Below are positions 54,444 through 64,000 of a DNA stretch of 64,000 bases, one piece after another. The position numbers and the translations under genes were made by a program. The DNA is taken from positions 5,029,713 through 5,093,712 of the forward strand of contig CM041201.1 in NCBI GenBank assembly GCA_023078555.1, written 5' to 3'. The notes under the pieces are model-generated. The model was not told the origin of the DNA. It did not search any database and saw nothing but the letters and a program-made list of their open reading frames with translations. Source of the DNA: Ulva prolifera (lineage: Eukaryota; Chlorophyta; Ulvophyceae; Ulvales; Ulvaceae). The number at the start of each line of letters is the position of its first letter. Positions within the stretch are counted from its first letter, which is position 1.

Positions 54444-54877
54444 TTTGACTCCGGCCCAGTGTGAACTGCAAGGTTAATTGGCGTGTTACCGCCGTCGCAG
54501 AGCGTCCAGCTGTCGGCAAAGATCAATGCTGAGATTGATCATGGAACGTGTTCTGTTTCATGCCATGGCAACATAGTCCGTGCCAATTTGCGAAGCTCGT
54601 CGCTCGCGCTGCCGCATGTTCGCGCGTTTCATGCACATACACATGCAACCTTTAGCCACCATATACTGATCGGCCACATGCACTGAGAGATCATGCTGTG
54701 AGATCAATCTAGTCCGAACTCTCACAACATCAGCGAGGGCGTGGTTGGGTACACGTATGCTGATTTGGTATTTTTGTTGTCAGAGTTTGCAGTGTGCTGT
54801 GTTCCGGACGTGGTGAATACTCCGGCTTGGCGACGGTTCACCCCTGCTTCCCTCCGTCCGCACAAGGGAAAATCAGA
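54444..54877. promoter_or_regulatory. divergent region between tetraspanin and ACT-domain genes
   Basis: The 434 bp between two divergent ATGs should contain both promoters. No clear TATA box or repeat is visible. Confidence 0.4.
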
Positions 54878-56695
54878 ATGATTGGTCTCACTGTCCTGCC
54901 GCCGCGATGCCCATTCGCCGTATCAAACAGGTGCTGGCGCGCATGCTTTTGAGCGGCCCCAATCCACTGCAGACGGTAACAAGCAGACGGGGAAACGACA
55001 AACTCTGTGATGTAGGTGTCATATGCGGTCAACTTGGAAATCTGCTTGGTGTCGGCGGTGCGTCGCTTTGGATTGCCACTTCCTGTGTAGCCCGTGCAGG
55101 TTGAAGCTGCCATTTCTAATCGTCCACTCATGTACATGCCACAGAACGGGCGGTCCGTCTTGATGAAGAGCTGCTTGACTGAGCAAATTCTGATCGTTTT
55201 TGTAGGCGTCGAGACCCTGCCATGGCCTGCGCAGCAGCATCAGACAATGCAGCTGTAGCGATGCCGACCCCCACAATTAAGATCGACAACACCAGCGACC
55301 CTTTCGCCACCATCGTAAAAGTTGATTTTGGGGACCGCCTTGGTGAATTACTGGACACGGTATGCTTGTGGCATCGAAAGCGAACCACCTGCACGCTCGC
55401 TGTCCGGAACGATAACAGTCAATTCATGTCCGTGGACGGGCTTTGCCCAAACATTCTGCACGCGCCAATCTTGTAGGTGGTTCCAATCACGTTCATGTTC
55501 TATTTAGTAATATGCAGACGTTTAACAAAACAGCCTGGCATCAGCTGACCAATGCTGGTTTCAGGTAGCAGTGCTACTCACATCAAAACATGTACTGTGA
55601 CCTTTCTATGATTTCGTATCTAGAATCTTGAGATCAAGACCTCGGGACTGCTGAGGTTCAGACTGTCCAAGTAGCCACCCGTCTGTCGATCCAGCCATGG
55701 CATGTCAGGCCAGTCAGGGTCATCGTCGATGACTGTCTACCGGCACATGCAGATTCAAGCCTTGAAGAACCTTGGATACAACATTACCCGTGCGAAGCTT
55801 TCAGAAGACTCAAAGAATAAGTTCTTCATCACAAATGCCGACACAGCAGAAAAGGTCACCAGGTCTGCAGAGCTCGAGGCTATCAGGCAGTGCATCTTGC
55901 AGACGATGGTGGAGTTCCATCCCGAGGCGGAGGATCTAGTTGGCACAGGCGGCGTGCTCGCGGAGGCCAAACCTGCATTCCAGCCTCTGGGTGCTGAAAG
56001 ACATGTGCGCACGAGCTGAGCCACAATCCTGTGACAGTTGCCGGTAACATTCAGTACTGCAGTATTCTTGAGGAGGGTCCAAGCTGAGCTCTGCACTCCG
56101 TGAGGTTTGGTAGACTTTGCTGGTGATCAGCGGAGTCCGCTGGACTTGTCTGTGCCAGTAGCAGCTTGTCTTGAAGACAGCTGGCACATCTGGCAGCTGC
56201 AACTGACAACAATTCGCTGTTATGAGCTTCGTCGGACTCCATCACGAAAAACTCCATCACAGGGCTGGAGAATCAGGCCTTCCACGTGGTGTGAGATGTT
56301 GCCGTGATGCAGCTCTACCCTGGATGAGCGTTTTCTGAGAATCTGCTCTTCGAACACAAGATCTTTGTGAATTCTCAAGCTAATGTATGTACACATCGCA
56401 GGCTGAAGTCGCTACCAAGATAAGATTAGAGACGCCACCAGACTCGCAGTTTACGCGTCTTGAGGTGACCACAATGGACCGGCCAGGGTTGCTGGTGGAC
56501 ATTGTGCGGACATTGAAGGACTGCAATGTGAATGTGATCTCTGCAGAAGCCGACACAATTGGGGCAGAGGCCAAGGATGAGTTTATGCTTACGTACCACG
56601 GACAACCCTTGAACTCTTCAATGCGGACGCTTGTGCGCAATGCTTTGCGGTATTACCTGGCGCTAGCAGAGATCGAGACTGCAGAATCGTACTAA
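54878..56695 (+). CDS. double-ACT-domain protein, ACR11/ACR12-like
   Basis: Four exons, 54878-54930, 55206-55359, 55753-56004 and 56402-56695, close to 250 aa. The first exon and a half encode an Arg/Ala-rich leader ([18 protein letters not shown]) that fits a short chloroplast transit peptide. ACT 1 begins at [20 protein letters not shown], then [10 protein letters not shown] joins [16 protein letters not shown] across intron 2. ACT 2 is [20 protein letters not shown] followed by [18 protein letters not shown] and ends [17 protein letters not shown], very close to the plant ACR11/ACR12 C-terminus. In plants ACR11 sits in the chloroplast and activates glutamine synthetase and ferredoxin-GOGAT. 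The first exon is chosen by phase and position and is less certain than the rest. Confidence 0.87.
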
Positions 56696-57841
56696 GTTGT
56701 CGATGATTTGGTCTATGATTCTTGCAGCTGGGTGTGTGGCGGCTGATACAAGTCAACGCTAGGCATCAAGGCCACTGGAGGAAAGCTGATCATTAGATTG
56801 TGGGTGCCATCACTGTGAGAGCTGAGAGCTCGGACTGTCTGCTCTCAGGACTGAGACTGCTCGGTGACAAACCTTATTATTTCATCTGGCTGTACACGCA
56901 CACTGCGGACTTTTTGCATTGTCTACAAACTTCAGAGTCAAGGGCAGTGGATGATGTGGGGTGTCAAGGCGGCCGACGGTACACGGAGCTCCCTGTGGCG
57001 ACAGGAAGCAGTATCGGCTGCACTCACTGCACGTCTCTTTGAATCCCTTGTGCTCACATCTCAGAATCATCACTTGTGCCATTGCAATTGGGCGTAATGA
57101 GAACTGCACGCATCAAGTGTACATCTGTCTGGAGGGGTACGCAAGCTAACACTTGATCCTCTGCCGCCCAACAGGTTGTCGTGGCGCTGTTGAGTGGAAC
57201 TGTTGCTCTGCATGAGTAGCAATGAAACTTGCGTCAATCATGGCACATACGTTCGAGACAAGCACTCGCATGCAAGCAAACTGTCGTGCATGCCTGTACA
57301 AAAACGGGAAAATGCGAGCACAACATGTGCTACCTTATCAACCTGGGGGTGCCGAGTTCCACATTGTCTGGACAGTAGCAGTGTGGAATATCATGTCCAC
57401 ATCCCCAAATGCGTTCACGACTCAAGGCGCTGGATAACTTCCCTACATTCCAGTGGTGCTTGCTTGGATATGTACGCAGCGTACTTCATAACTGCCTGTG
57501 GATGTTCGCACCTAAAAGTGGCTTGACTGTCAAGCAGGACACTTCCCTTGTAGCCATCTTGACAATTGCCGAGTGGAGACGCGCCCCTCAGAGAACAGCC
57601 AGGAACAGGAGGCGTTCTCAGTCGATGGCCGGTGCGAGGCACGGCGATTCTTCACGCAGATCGTTTGATAAGGCCCGCGTACGCAATTGCAATGAGACCT
57701 CTTGCACCGAAGGCCCGAGCGTATGTGGATACCCCAATTATGATTTGACGTAATTCCAAAATTCTCACGTCGATAGCTTGCCGCAGCTCTGATCATGTTG
57801 TGCAAATGGAAGCAATGAAGATGATCGTAGCTTCATGAACG
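56696..57841. other. 1.1 kb intergenic region
   Basis: It separates the ACT-domain gene from allantoinase on the same strand. Short overlapping frames on both strands near 57400-57800 show no domain. It should hold the 3' UTR of the first and the promoter of the second gene. Confidence 0.4.
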
Positions 57842-60447
57842 ATGGTCCGTCAGTCAGGTGACCGATTGTTGACGAACGCGGAGGGATTCGAGATCCCACG
57901 GAGTAGCAGATCCCCCAAACATGACCGATATGTGTATGTCCTACTTGGGTTCTTGCAGCTGGTGGCAGTAGCCGTGATCGCAAAGCAGCTGAAAGACATG
58001 GGCATACTGCCGGAGTGGGTCAACACCGATGTTTCCACCGTGCGCCCTTTATGGCTTCCTGCAATGTGTGACACCCGGATAATGATGCAACCTACATGTT
58101 ATTGTCGGTAAATCCCTTGAAAAGCAGCACATTTATGCATGGCTGTCTATATGTGATGGCGCGCTGATGTCTGAGGGGCATCTGCAGTTTTACAAGTATG
58201 TACCGAGAAATCCAGTCTTCTCCGTTCCATGCGGCCACTACCACAATCGCAATGTGCTTCTTGTCTCGGACAACATCGTTTTCCCGGATCGGGTTGGGCC
58301 GGGTGCACTGCACATGAAGCGCAGTCGAATATACAAGATCTATGAAGGCTCGATCAACAGTCACAAAGAACTTTCGGAAGCAGCCCGTACCATCGATCAC
58401 CTTGGTGGTAAGGTCGTGAACGTAGGATCGCTGGTGATCTCTCCAGGCGTTATTGATGTCCATGTACACCTGAATGAGCCTGGCAGACGTGACTGGGAAG
58501 GCATCTCACACGGGACAAGGGCTGCAGCTGCGGGGGGTATTACAACCATTGTAGATATGCCGCTAAATTGCAAACCAGCAATGACTTCTTTGGATCTCAT
58601 GCATAAGAAGTTACGAAGAGTCTGGGTGCGTGGATGCGAACATGTCACCAACTCAAGACACTGTGCCAGATGTCTGAATCATGCATTGCTACTCCTTGCT
58701 GTGCACAGAATCGATCAAAAGTTCAAATGGCGCTTTGGGGGGGCCTGACACCTGAAAATGCTCACAATCACAAGGAGCTGAACCGCATGCTCAAGGCAGG
58801 TGCTGTCGGGTTCAAGGCTTTCATGTGCCCCTCCGGGATCAACGACTTCCCCCATGTCTCCAGGTGTGCCAGCTTGTGCGGTGCACATTTGTGCTGGACT
58901 TGCTTTCAGCAGATCGATGCGTGTGTTGACCCATGGGTATGTCATTTTCCTACTGCAGCGCTTGAGCATCAATCTGCAGAGCACCCTGAGAATGGCCAAA
59001 GCTGTGACTCTACTGTGCTGACCGCTTGCAGCTCCCACATGATTGCAGCATTGCCAGTGTTGATGCGACACCAGAAGCCATTGATGCTGCATGCGGAGGT
59101 AGTAACGGACACAGGGGCAGCATGCGGGAGTGACTGCAACCCCCGCAGCCACGGCATCTGGGAAGCATCCCGCCCGCCCAAGTTTGAGACAGATGCGGCC
59201 GAGACTATTGTGAGCGCACTCCGCACAGTGCGTAGCAACATGCCAGAGCTATGGGCGAATGCCACAAGGCAGGCAAGATCAGATACGCTGGGCGTTGTGC
59301 ATGGCGGATTTGCAGTGCACATCGCCCACCTCAGCTCCACCGCCGCGCTACAGATCTACCACAATGTACGTCCACACTCAAGCGACTCTCGGCAGCCTCA
59401 AACGGGGCACATTAGTGTCATTTCCTTGGACTTTGGCCTGCAATCGGAGAAGGGACGATCTTGCATTGCCAGCTGTGATGGCCACAGGCGCCACCGCCAT
59501 CGTAGGGCTGCGGCACACCGACTACGGCGCCGTATTGCTACTGAGATCAGGTGACAGGTAGCAGTGGATTGTGTAGTGCATGCCTGATGCAGCCATTGCT
59601 GCAGGCGGTGCAAGAGGGGCTGCCCATCACCGTGGAGACATGCGCGCACTACCTGATGTTTGCCTCTGAGGAGGTTCCAGAGGGGGGAGTGCAGTACAAG
59701 TGCGCGCCGCCGCTACGCAGCCGTGAGAACCGAGAACTCCTAATTGATGCAGTTGGCATCGGCTCGGTGGCGATTGTGTCATCTGATCATTCGCCTGCTC
59801 CCAATGCCACGAAGAATCTTGACGCAGGCGACTTCTTGCAAGCCTGGGGCGGGATCTCCGGACTGCAGTATCTTTTGCCTGCTACCAACACTGTTGCTCA
59901 GGTATGCCCCTGCTTGCTGCCGATGGATCGCTGTGAGCTCTGCAGGTATACCGGCAGTTCACGACCTGGGGTCATGTCTCCATTGGTTGGTCGTGTCGTG
60001 GGCCTTCCTGTCCAGACTGGCGCATACGGGCCATGGCTGCCCCTGCAAACTGTGTATGCTATAAATGATCATCAAGCTTGCAAATAGTCTGTGCTGCAGA
60101 AGAGGGGATGGTCTCTGACGAAATTAGCGCAAATTCTGTCTGAGAACCCGGCCAAACTCATTGGTCTTGGGTCACGCAAAGGCGCCATCAAGGAGGGATT
60201 TGATGCAGACGTCATTGTCTGGGACCCCTTGGCTTTGGCGAACACCACCAAGGCGGGCAATTATCACAGATGGAAGACGACGCCATATGCCCATATGGAC
60301 CTTCTGGGGCGTGTACATATGACATTCCTTGATGGGGTGCTCGTTCACAGTGAGGAGGAAGGCCCGTATACACTCAAACTGTGCGGGTCAGCGTTGCTCT
60401 CACCTTCGACCGGCAGAGAGCATGACAGGGACATCGTCAACATTTAG
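57842..60447 (+). CDS. ALN: allantoinase with N-terminal membrane anchor
   Basis: Exons: about 57842-58039, 58188-58629, 58722-58863, 59032-59365, 59605-59901 and 60100-60447; all internal phases agree, about 585 aa. It hydrolyses allantoin to allantoate, a step of purine breakdown that frees nitrogen. The N-terminus has a single hydrophobic helix (YVYVLLGFLQLVAVAVIA), as plant allantoinases have an ER-type signal. Amidohydrolase motifs: IDVHVHLNEPGRRDWEG (two metal His), GFKAFMCPSGINDFP (the Lys that is carboxylated), LMLHAE and HIAHLSS (metal His), and SSDHSP (catalytic Asp). The pairing DVHVHLxxPGR with FMCPSGINDF separates allantoinase from dihydropyrimidinase and dihydroorotase. The donor of exon 1 and that of exon 2 each have an alternative. 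All active-site residues are present. Confidence 0.94.
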
Positions 60448-60920
60448 ACAATATGCACGAACAGATGCTGGTGTAAGCTTGTCAAAAATGGTTCCCTGTC
60501 TGACTGTTCTCTGCTCTGACAGAGTGGTACTGCTGTATGACATGGCCAGCACAAAGGCAGATTGCTGCAACCAGTAACATCACTTATTGACTACAGCTGA
60601 ACATTGTCTGCATTCTTCAACAGTCCAGGCTCCGATCTGACGGCAACCTTAGTTGGGCTCCATTACAATGCACCAGCTAGCAATTCAGCATATGCAGCAG
60701 TACAGCAAAATCTGGATTCACTTCGCAATAACAGCAGTGCGCGGCCTCCTTCTACATGAGGCGCACACCTTGATGACCTCATGCTTTTGAGCGAAAAATG
60801 TCATGCATCTCCGATGCACTGACAGGTTGAATACAACATCATCAAAACATTGTTCACATGAGGCATTGCCATCGTCGTCATCACACATACATGCAATGGT
60901 TGTTCTACGCTGCATCACTA
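60448..60920. other. convergent 3' region
   Basis: It lies between the allantoinase stop and the stop of the minus-strand ubiquitin-like gene. A TGTAA at 60472-60476 may be the allantoinase poly(A) signal, though it is only 25 bp behind the stop. No gene is seen. Confidence 0.45.
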
Positions 60921-62269
60921 TCACCAGAGTGGCAGGTCACGGAATGGAACGTGCATGTGCACCACTGCGGTACAACCACAGATGAACGAGCCCAACGGCA
61001 AATCATTCGTCAAAGGGTCGCCATTGTATGTCAGATGCTGCTGGGACGTGTTGTTTCCCATCTGCATCTGAATCTGCTCTTTCACTTGGCCCACGGTTGT
61101 GGATCGGCTGTGAAACAGCAGTCGCAGCTTCTCCTTGTTGCAGTCCTTGACAGTCAACACCAAGCGCTCAGCCTGCACACAATTGAGGAATTCACTTCAC
61201 TGATGCATCGGGTACATTGGTCTAACAGTACAACCGGGAGCACTGGCACACTGCAAACAATTGCTAGACATCGTGGAATCCACCTGCACAAGGCGATGAG
61301 CTGCACTGCCAGACAGGCTGCCACACGGGCCCCTTGCCGCAGATGCTGCAGTCCAGCAAGCTTGCTCTGTTCCAATCTTCTGTGGAGCACGCGCTGACGT
61401 GTGGTACGTCTCGGGTCTGCTCCTCACTCGCAACAAGTCCGTCTTTGGCGCGTGTCTTTGTGGCACGACAGTGGCAGCGGCCCTACCGATCGTGCTGATA
61501 CCGGAAGCGCTACTGTTCCCACTGCAGGAACTAGTGTGGCTGGAAGACCGAAGCAGCATGCTGGACGTGCTGGGCGCAGCTGCTGTGCTGTACACATGCC
61601 TTAATGGGCTGCGTGGCGGACTGCATTCAAATTGAAATGTGGCGCTGCAGGGTACAGAGAGGCTATTTCCACGTGTCAGACTCAGCCTTCTCCTATGTTC
61701 GACCGACCCGGGCGAAGAAGCTGCCCCCCGACGTGGTTGCAACGTCTCTCGCAGATCATCGTCCCGGGCAAACCTGCTGCGCCCCGTCTTGTTGATGCAC
61801 GGTTGCGCTGGCGGGACAGCTTGTAGTGTAGACGAGTTTTCTGTTGGCATGGAGGAGCGGATTTCCTTTTCGGACCTCCCACCGCTTCGGACTTGCTTCG
61901 GAGCCTGCACATTCGAGCTGTCGGATGTTGATCAAACGAGCGATAACGGCCAGCAGATTCCAGGTAACTTTACTATTCGCTTGGCAATCGACACAGTTTC
62001 CTCCAATGACATCCGTGCAATTGTTGGGCAAACACCTTTGACTGCGACACATCGAGTGCGTTGCAAGCGCCGCGCGTGCGCTCGGAACTACTTGCTGGAG
62101 TCGCTCCGCTGGTCGCCACAATTCTGTCACTAACGCCGCACATTACTGACTTTGATCCATCTAAAAACTGCTTGGAGCTGCTGCTGTGATCCCCGGAGGC
62201 CGCCGCGGGTCTGGATTTGCCAAACGACAATCGATCAAGCCATGTCTTCGCGCGATGAAGTCGTGCCAT
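60921..62269 (-). CDS. Ser/Arg-rich protein with C-terminal ubiquitin-like domain
   Basis: The ATG is at 62269 (MARLHRAKTWLDRLSFGKSR); an in-frame non-ATG extension to 62326 exists. At least three exons: the first ends near 62040 (border unresolved), a second runs to 61284, and the last is 61172 to 60921. The junction 61284/61172 is in phase (RLVQ joined to AERLVLTVKD). The last exon is a ubiquitin-like fold of about 75 residues: LVLTVKD, then LRLLFHSRSTTVGQVKEQIQ, QHLTYNGDPLTND and a final strand AVVHMHV. It does not end in Gly-Gly, so it is probably not conjugated but used as a docking domain. The N-terminal 250 residues are Ser, Arg, Pro and Ala-rich without domains and are probably disordered. 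No specific family is recognised. Confidence 0.65.
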
Positions 62270-64000
62270 GTTTGAACGACTCCAAATGCAGCCCCTGCAC
62301 ACAAAATAATGTCCGGTGTCAGTCACAGACGCGTAAAGAGGTAGGTGCGCATGTGCGCTGATACGTAGCAGCGTTCATGAATTCAACAATTCAACAACTC
62401 CCAGGTGCTTGCGCAATTGCGTCACGTCGTGCATGGACTCGACAGGCCCGGGCTGGTGGCATCGCGGTGGACATAGAGTCACACGCCCAAAATCAGCTCT
62501 ATTATGATTCAGAAGGCAGCGGGCTAGATATTGCTCTGGAGCGCGGGTATGTGGGCGCGTTCCCCTCGCAAGTAGAGCCCAAGCTCGTGGCCAGGTTTGA
62601 ATCATGGGGTCCACACAAAACATCCATGTCATGATATCACATTACATGGCAATTACCTATCTTCACGTGCATATCATTATTCGGTTGAGTCATCAAGCAT
62701 GGCAGAGCATAGCAGCTGTGATTGTGGCACCCGAACGTACTTGCAGTTTGAAGCAAGTTTCTGAGGCCCTCAGCTGCCAGTACAAGGCAGGATACGCAGA
62801 GCCACTTGTGTTACATATGCTCGTGAAGACGAAGTGGGGCCGCACTGCAGCGCAGCGCGAAATCTAGGTTTGAGTCCAAGTTAATGCTGTGCATGCATCC
62901 GTTCAGCAGGTACACGGTCGTGACCAAAGGCTTGATCACTTACTGAAAGCTCATATCCACGCATGCGAGCTTTCAAAACCTTGTTTTAGATGTTCGTATT
63001 CGTTTTCGATCAGCAACCGCAGCCAAGGACCCGACGCGGCGGAGGTGCCATGCTGACGTGGCCACGCGTGTTGCACTGCATGTATCTCGAGATAGCGAGT
63101 CCTGGCTGTGCGGTAGGTTGCGAGCACTACGTCTGCAGGCAGCATCGCAGGAAGGAACGCTGCAATGTGTGTATGCAACACAACCCCGACATGGGCACCC
63201 CAACAACCACTGCTACATATACATTCTTGGAGTAAACATTGAAGTTGCTCTGTGCAGGTCAAATTGCAGAGCTCTGTAACTAGTTAAATGGTCCAACAGT
63301 ACAATTGAAACTGCTTGACTGAAACAGCAGAAATATCCGATTTGGGACCATGCGCGTATGCACATATGCTTGAGTTTCTCCTCCCGTGCTGTGCATGGGG
63401 GCTTTCGGGGACCAGCTTTGTATCTTGATGCTGCCGTTAAAGTTGACAGCAAAGTTGCTGGTCAAGCTATAGCTGTTGTTGGGAAATTTTGAAACCGCCG
63501 ACTGGCCATAGCATTGTTGCATGGAAAACGAAAGGGATGCAGATGGTCCCTCCGCACACTACCCCAGGCCGGCAGCACTGCGCGCAGAACCTCCATGCCT
63601 TTCGTTTCTTACAAGGCTCTCACATGTCAGCCGGACACTCCGACCCTGAGCAGTCAGCTCGAGCAGTGCTGCCACCGACGGCGCGGGCTGGCCAGAGTCC
63701 GAGAGCCGAGTAGTGGGCACTTACAAATGATAGCACCAGGCAGGTCGAGAGGGGTGGCCACCGAAAGGTGAGATGTCGGTGGACAGGGCCACGAGTCCCA
63801 GTGACATGCATGTGTGGCATGCCAGCAGCAGGCAAGTACTACGGGCTTGGCGGGCCACCGCGCGGCAGAGTGTCGTGCAGAGGCCGCGCATCGACAACTG
63901 AAGGTACTGCCGTCTGGAGGCTGCGCCACACCCTGCCACGTCAGCAACCCTATTGAGAAACGCACTGTTTCATGCCAAAACCGCCCATACAGATATGCAA
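62270..64000. other. terminal region without a recognised gene
   Basis: Two plus-strand stretches look weakly coding: about 62440-62610 (GGIAVDIESHAQNQLYYDSE and further residues to ESWGP) and about 62700-62867 (QVSEALSCQYKAGYAEPLVL, ending in a stop at 62865). They could be two exons of a small gene, but neither matches a known family and the antisense strand is also partly open. From 62870 to 64000 nothing is recognised. A gene may begin near 63600 and run past the window edge. Confidence 0.3.

Noticed and set aside
55128-55394. Minus-strand frame with an apparent signal peptide ([19 protein letters not shown])
   Set aside because: It is antisense to exon 2 of the ACR11-like gene, which has strong homology and phase-matched splicing.
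61399-61635. Plus-strand frame resembling the end of a membrane transporter
   Set aside because: It overlaps the minus-strand exon of the ubiquitin-like-domain gene, which joins in phase to a recognisable domain; the plus frame has no partner exon.

Overview
The window is a piece of a nuclear genome from a green-lineage eukaryote, most likely a chlorophyte alga. The reasons are: many short introns with GT..AG borders, acceptors nearly always ending in TGCAG or similar, plant-type proteins (an ECA-type Ca2+ pump, a chloroplast-type double ACT protein, a plant-type allantoinase, a Mei2-like RNA-binding protein and an ELF3-like protein), and no operons, Shine-Dalgarno sites or bacterial features. 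The species is not determined. Most genes only make sense after splicing, so I joined exons by reading frame and splice phase; several models close to an exact multiple of three.

Layout. 1-429 (+): end of a SET-domain protein. 1089-5444 (-): tandem AAA+ ATPase of the AFG2/SPATA5/CIP111 family. About 6270-8410 (-): probable spliced gene, not recognised. 8597-12938 (+): SERCA-type Ca2+-ATPase, 6 exons, 1060 aa. 12999-15354 (-): PIG-Q/GPI1, facing away from DPM2 at 15779-16240 (+). DPM2 is followed 41 bp later by an RNF14-like RBR ubiquitin ligase (16282-18494, +). 19054-22431 (+): CUE-like/F-box/LRR protein. 25345-29563 (+): Mei2-like triple-RRM protein with a 2 kb intron. 30729-33988 (-): LRR protein, 7 exons, 700 aa. 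34358-40892 (-): Sec1/Munc18 (SCFD2-like) protein interrupted by a huge acidic, tryptophan-rich region. 40893-45043: non-coding, with a minisatellite and a MITE-like element. 45044-46989 (+): ELF3-like protein. 48632-51275 (+): six-finger ZC2HC1-like protein. About 53158-54443 (-): TOM2A-like tetraspanin. 54878-56695 (+): double-ACT protein of the ACR11/12 type. 57842-60447 (+): allantoinase. 60921-62269 (-): Ser-rich protein with a C-terminal ubiquitin-like domain. The last 1.7 kb holds no gene I can name.

How the genes relate. PIG-Q and DPM2 are both known subunits of the first enzyme of GPI-anchor synthesis and start from one 424 bp divergent region. The ACT protein and allantoinase, neighbours on one strand, both belong to nitrogen metabolism. 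Three genes concern ubiquitin (RBR ligase, F-box protein, ubiquitin-like protein). The most unusual single gene is the SCFD2-like protein, whose added GW/WxxW-rich region could be a tether for vesicle coat or for Argonaute.
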